Assembly: GCA_020859965.1 (NCBI GenBank)
Contig: JAJBVF010000168.1
Span: 1 to 7,241 of the forward strand
DNA length: 7,241 nucleotides
Source of the DNA: Clostridiales bacterium
Lineage (GTDB): Bacteria; Bacillota; Clostridia; Lachnospirales; Lachnospiraceae
Direction of reading: 5' to 3'
The notes under the pieces are model-generated. The model made no database searches and was not told the DNA's origin. It saw nothing but the letters and a program-made list of their open reading frames with translations. How positions within the stretch are numbered: the stretch's first letter is position 1; each line of letters starts with the position of its first letter. The position numbers and the translations under genes are program-made. Shown in pieces: positions 6,593 through 7,241 of the stretch.

Positions 6593-7241
6593 ATGAATAC
6601 AATTATCTATTCAAAATATTCGAATGAGCGAAATCCAAAATTTGCTGTCCGTACAGATATAGTAGAGGAAGCAGATGGCAGGCGATGGGTCCGTAAGACA
6701 CCGGAATATCCGGAAGGAGAAGCGCATGTACAGGCTCTTTATGATCAGTATCAAAGATTATCAGCGTTTACTGCTGGTACAAAGCTTGCTTACAATCGCT
6801 GCAGACTGATTCCGGGAGGAGCGGAACTGGAATATCTTACGGGTATTTCTTTGGAAAACCACCTTCTCTCTGTGGTGAAGGAAGAAGGGCTGGAAGCGTG
6901 CGCGAAAGAGTTTCTGGATTATCTGAATTTTGTCAGAAGTATTCATACGGGCGCATTCTTTGAATCCTGTGAAGAATTTCGAGAGGTGTTTGGAACGGTC
7001 GAACTGCCGCATGGCTCGGTCTGCTCTCCCTGCACGAATATTGACCTTTTGTGTGAAAATATCCTTTTGAATGATGGGAAATGGACAGCAATCGATTATG
7101 AATGGAGCTTTTCGTTCCCAATACCAGTGAATTTTCTCCTGTTTCGGATCATTTTTTACTTTACTGCCCATGCAGATCGGGGAGCAGAGTTTGAGCGCTT
7201 TGATTTTTATGGGGAAATGGGGATATCGCCGGAAGAAATAG
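6593..7241 (+). CDS. Kinase-fold (phosphotransferase-like) protein, 3' end missing
   Basis: The first 216 residues are present; the frame is open to the window edge, so the gene is partial. AGGAGG at 6583-6588 precedes the ATG by 4 bases. The protein resembles the aminoglycoside-phosphotransferase/kinase fold. VRKTP (residues 33-37) offers Lys35 as the strand-3 lysine, and LEYLTGISLENHL (79-91) looks like the hinge. NIDLLCEN (149-156) fits the catalytic loop, with Asp151 and Asn156 in DxxxxN spacing. AIDYEW (166-171) supplies the metal-binding Asp168. The usual catalytic-loop histidine of HxD is Asn149 here. The following FPIPVNFLLFR is unlike antibiotic kinases. Its position directly after a methyltransferase suggests a role in glycan capping by analogy with the fused methyltransferase-kinase WbdD, which is an inference. 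It could instead be an inactive pseudokinase or phosphorylate another sugar. I assign no gene symbol. Confidence 0.8.
   Translation, partial: MNTIIYSKYSNERNPKFAVRTDIVEEADGRRWVRKTPEYPEGEAHVQALYDQYQRLSAFTAGTKLAYNRCRLIPGGAELEYLTGISLENHLLSVVKEEGLEACAKEFLDYLNFVRSIHTGAFFESCEEFREVFGTVELPHGSVCSPCTNIDLLCENILLNDGKWTAIDYEWSFSFPIPVNFLLFRIIFYFTAHADRGAEFERFDFYGEMGISPEEI

Noticed and set aside
6761..7171. Minus-strand open frame of 136 codons at the right end
   Set aside because: The + strand holds the kinase-fold gene with a good ribosome binding site and motifs; the antisense frame has neither.

Overview
The window reads as part of a cell-surface polysaccharide locus from a low-to-mid-GC Firmicute. The likeliest source is a Lachnospiraceae-type gut clostridium. 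This is an inference from protein style, strong AGGAGG-like ribosome binding sites, a Gram-positive signal peptide on an FN3 protein and a TTG start; no taxonomic marker gene is present. All genes convincingly supported lie on the + strand, and the long minus-strand reading frames are shadows of them.

Layout. Positions 1-64 are a short leader with an imperfect hairpin and the ribosome binding site of the first gene. Next come two dTDP-sugar genes: rfbB (65-1162, dTDP-glucose 4,6-dehydratase) and rfbC (1257-1817, dTDP-4-keto-6-deoxyglucose 3,5-epimerase). Together they supply the middle steps of dTDP-L-rhamnose synthesis. The first enzyme (RfbA) and the final reductase (RfbD) are not in the window. 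A separate unit (1967-3256), with its own extended -10 promoter and a strong Rho-independent terminator, encodes a secreted protein. It has two FN3 repeats, a lectin-like beta-sandwich region and an unrecognised C-terminal tail.

A second extended -10 promoter (3400-3428) starts a tightly packed operon that runs off the right edge. It encodes an ABC-2 polysaccharide export permease (Wzm type, 3476-4300), its ATPase with a Wzt-like C-terminal domain (4324-5577, TTG start), a SAM-dependent methyltransferase (5621-6553) and a truncated kinase-fold protein (6593 to the window end).

How the genes may work together. RfbB and RfbC contribute to an activated deoxysugar, probably dTDP-L-rhamnose, for a surface glycan. 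Wzm and Wzt export the finished, lipid-linked glycan. The order permease, ATPase with C-terminal domain, methyltransferase, kinase-like protein resembles the E. coli O8/O9a arrangement wzm-wzt-wbdD. There WbdD is a fused methyltransferase-kinase that caps the chain end, and the Wzt C-terminal domain reads the cap. The most interesting hypothesis here is a split, Gram-positive version of that capping and export system. The secreted FN3/lectin-like protein could bind the exported glycan, but nothing in the sequence proves it.
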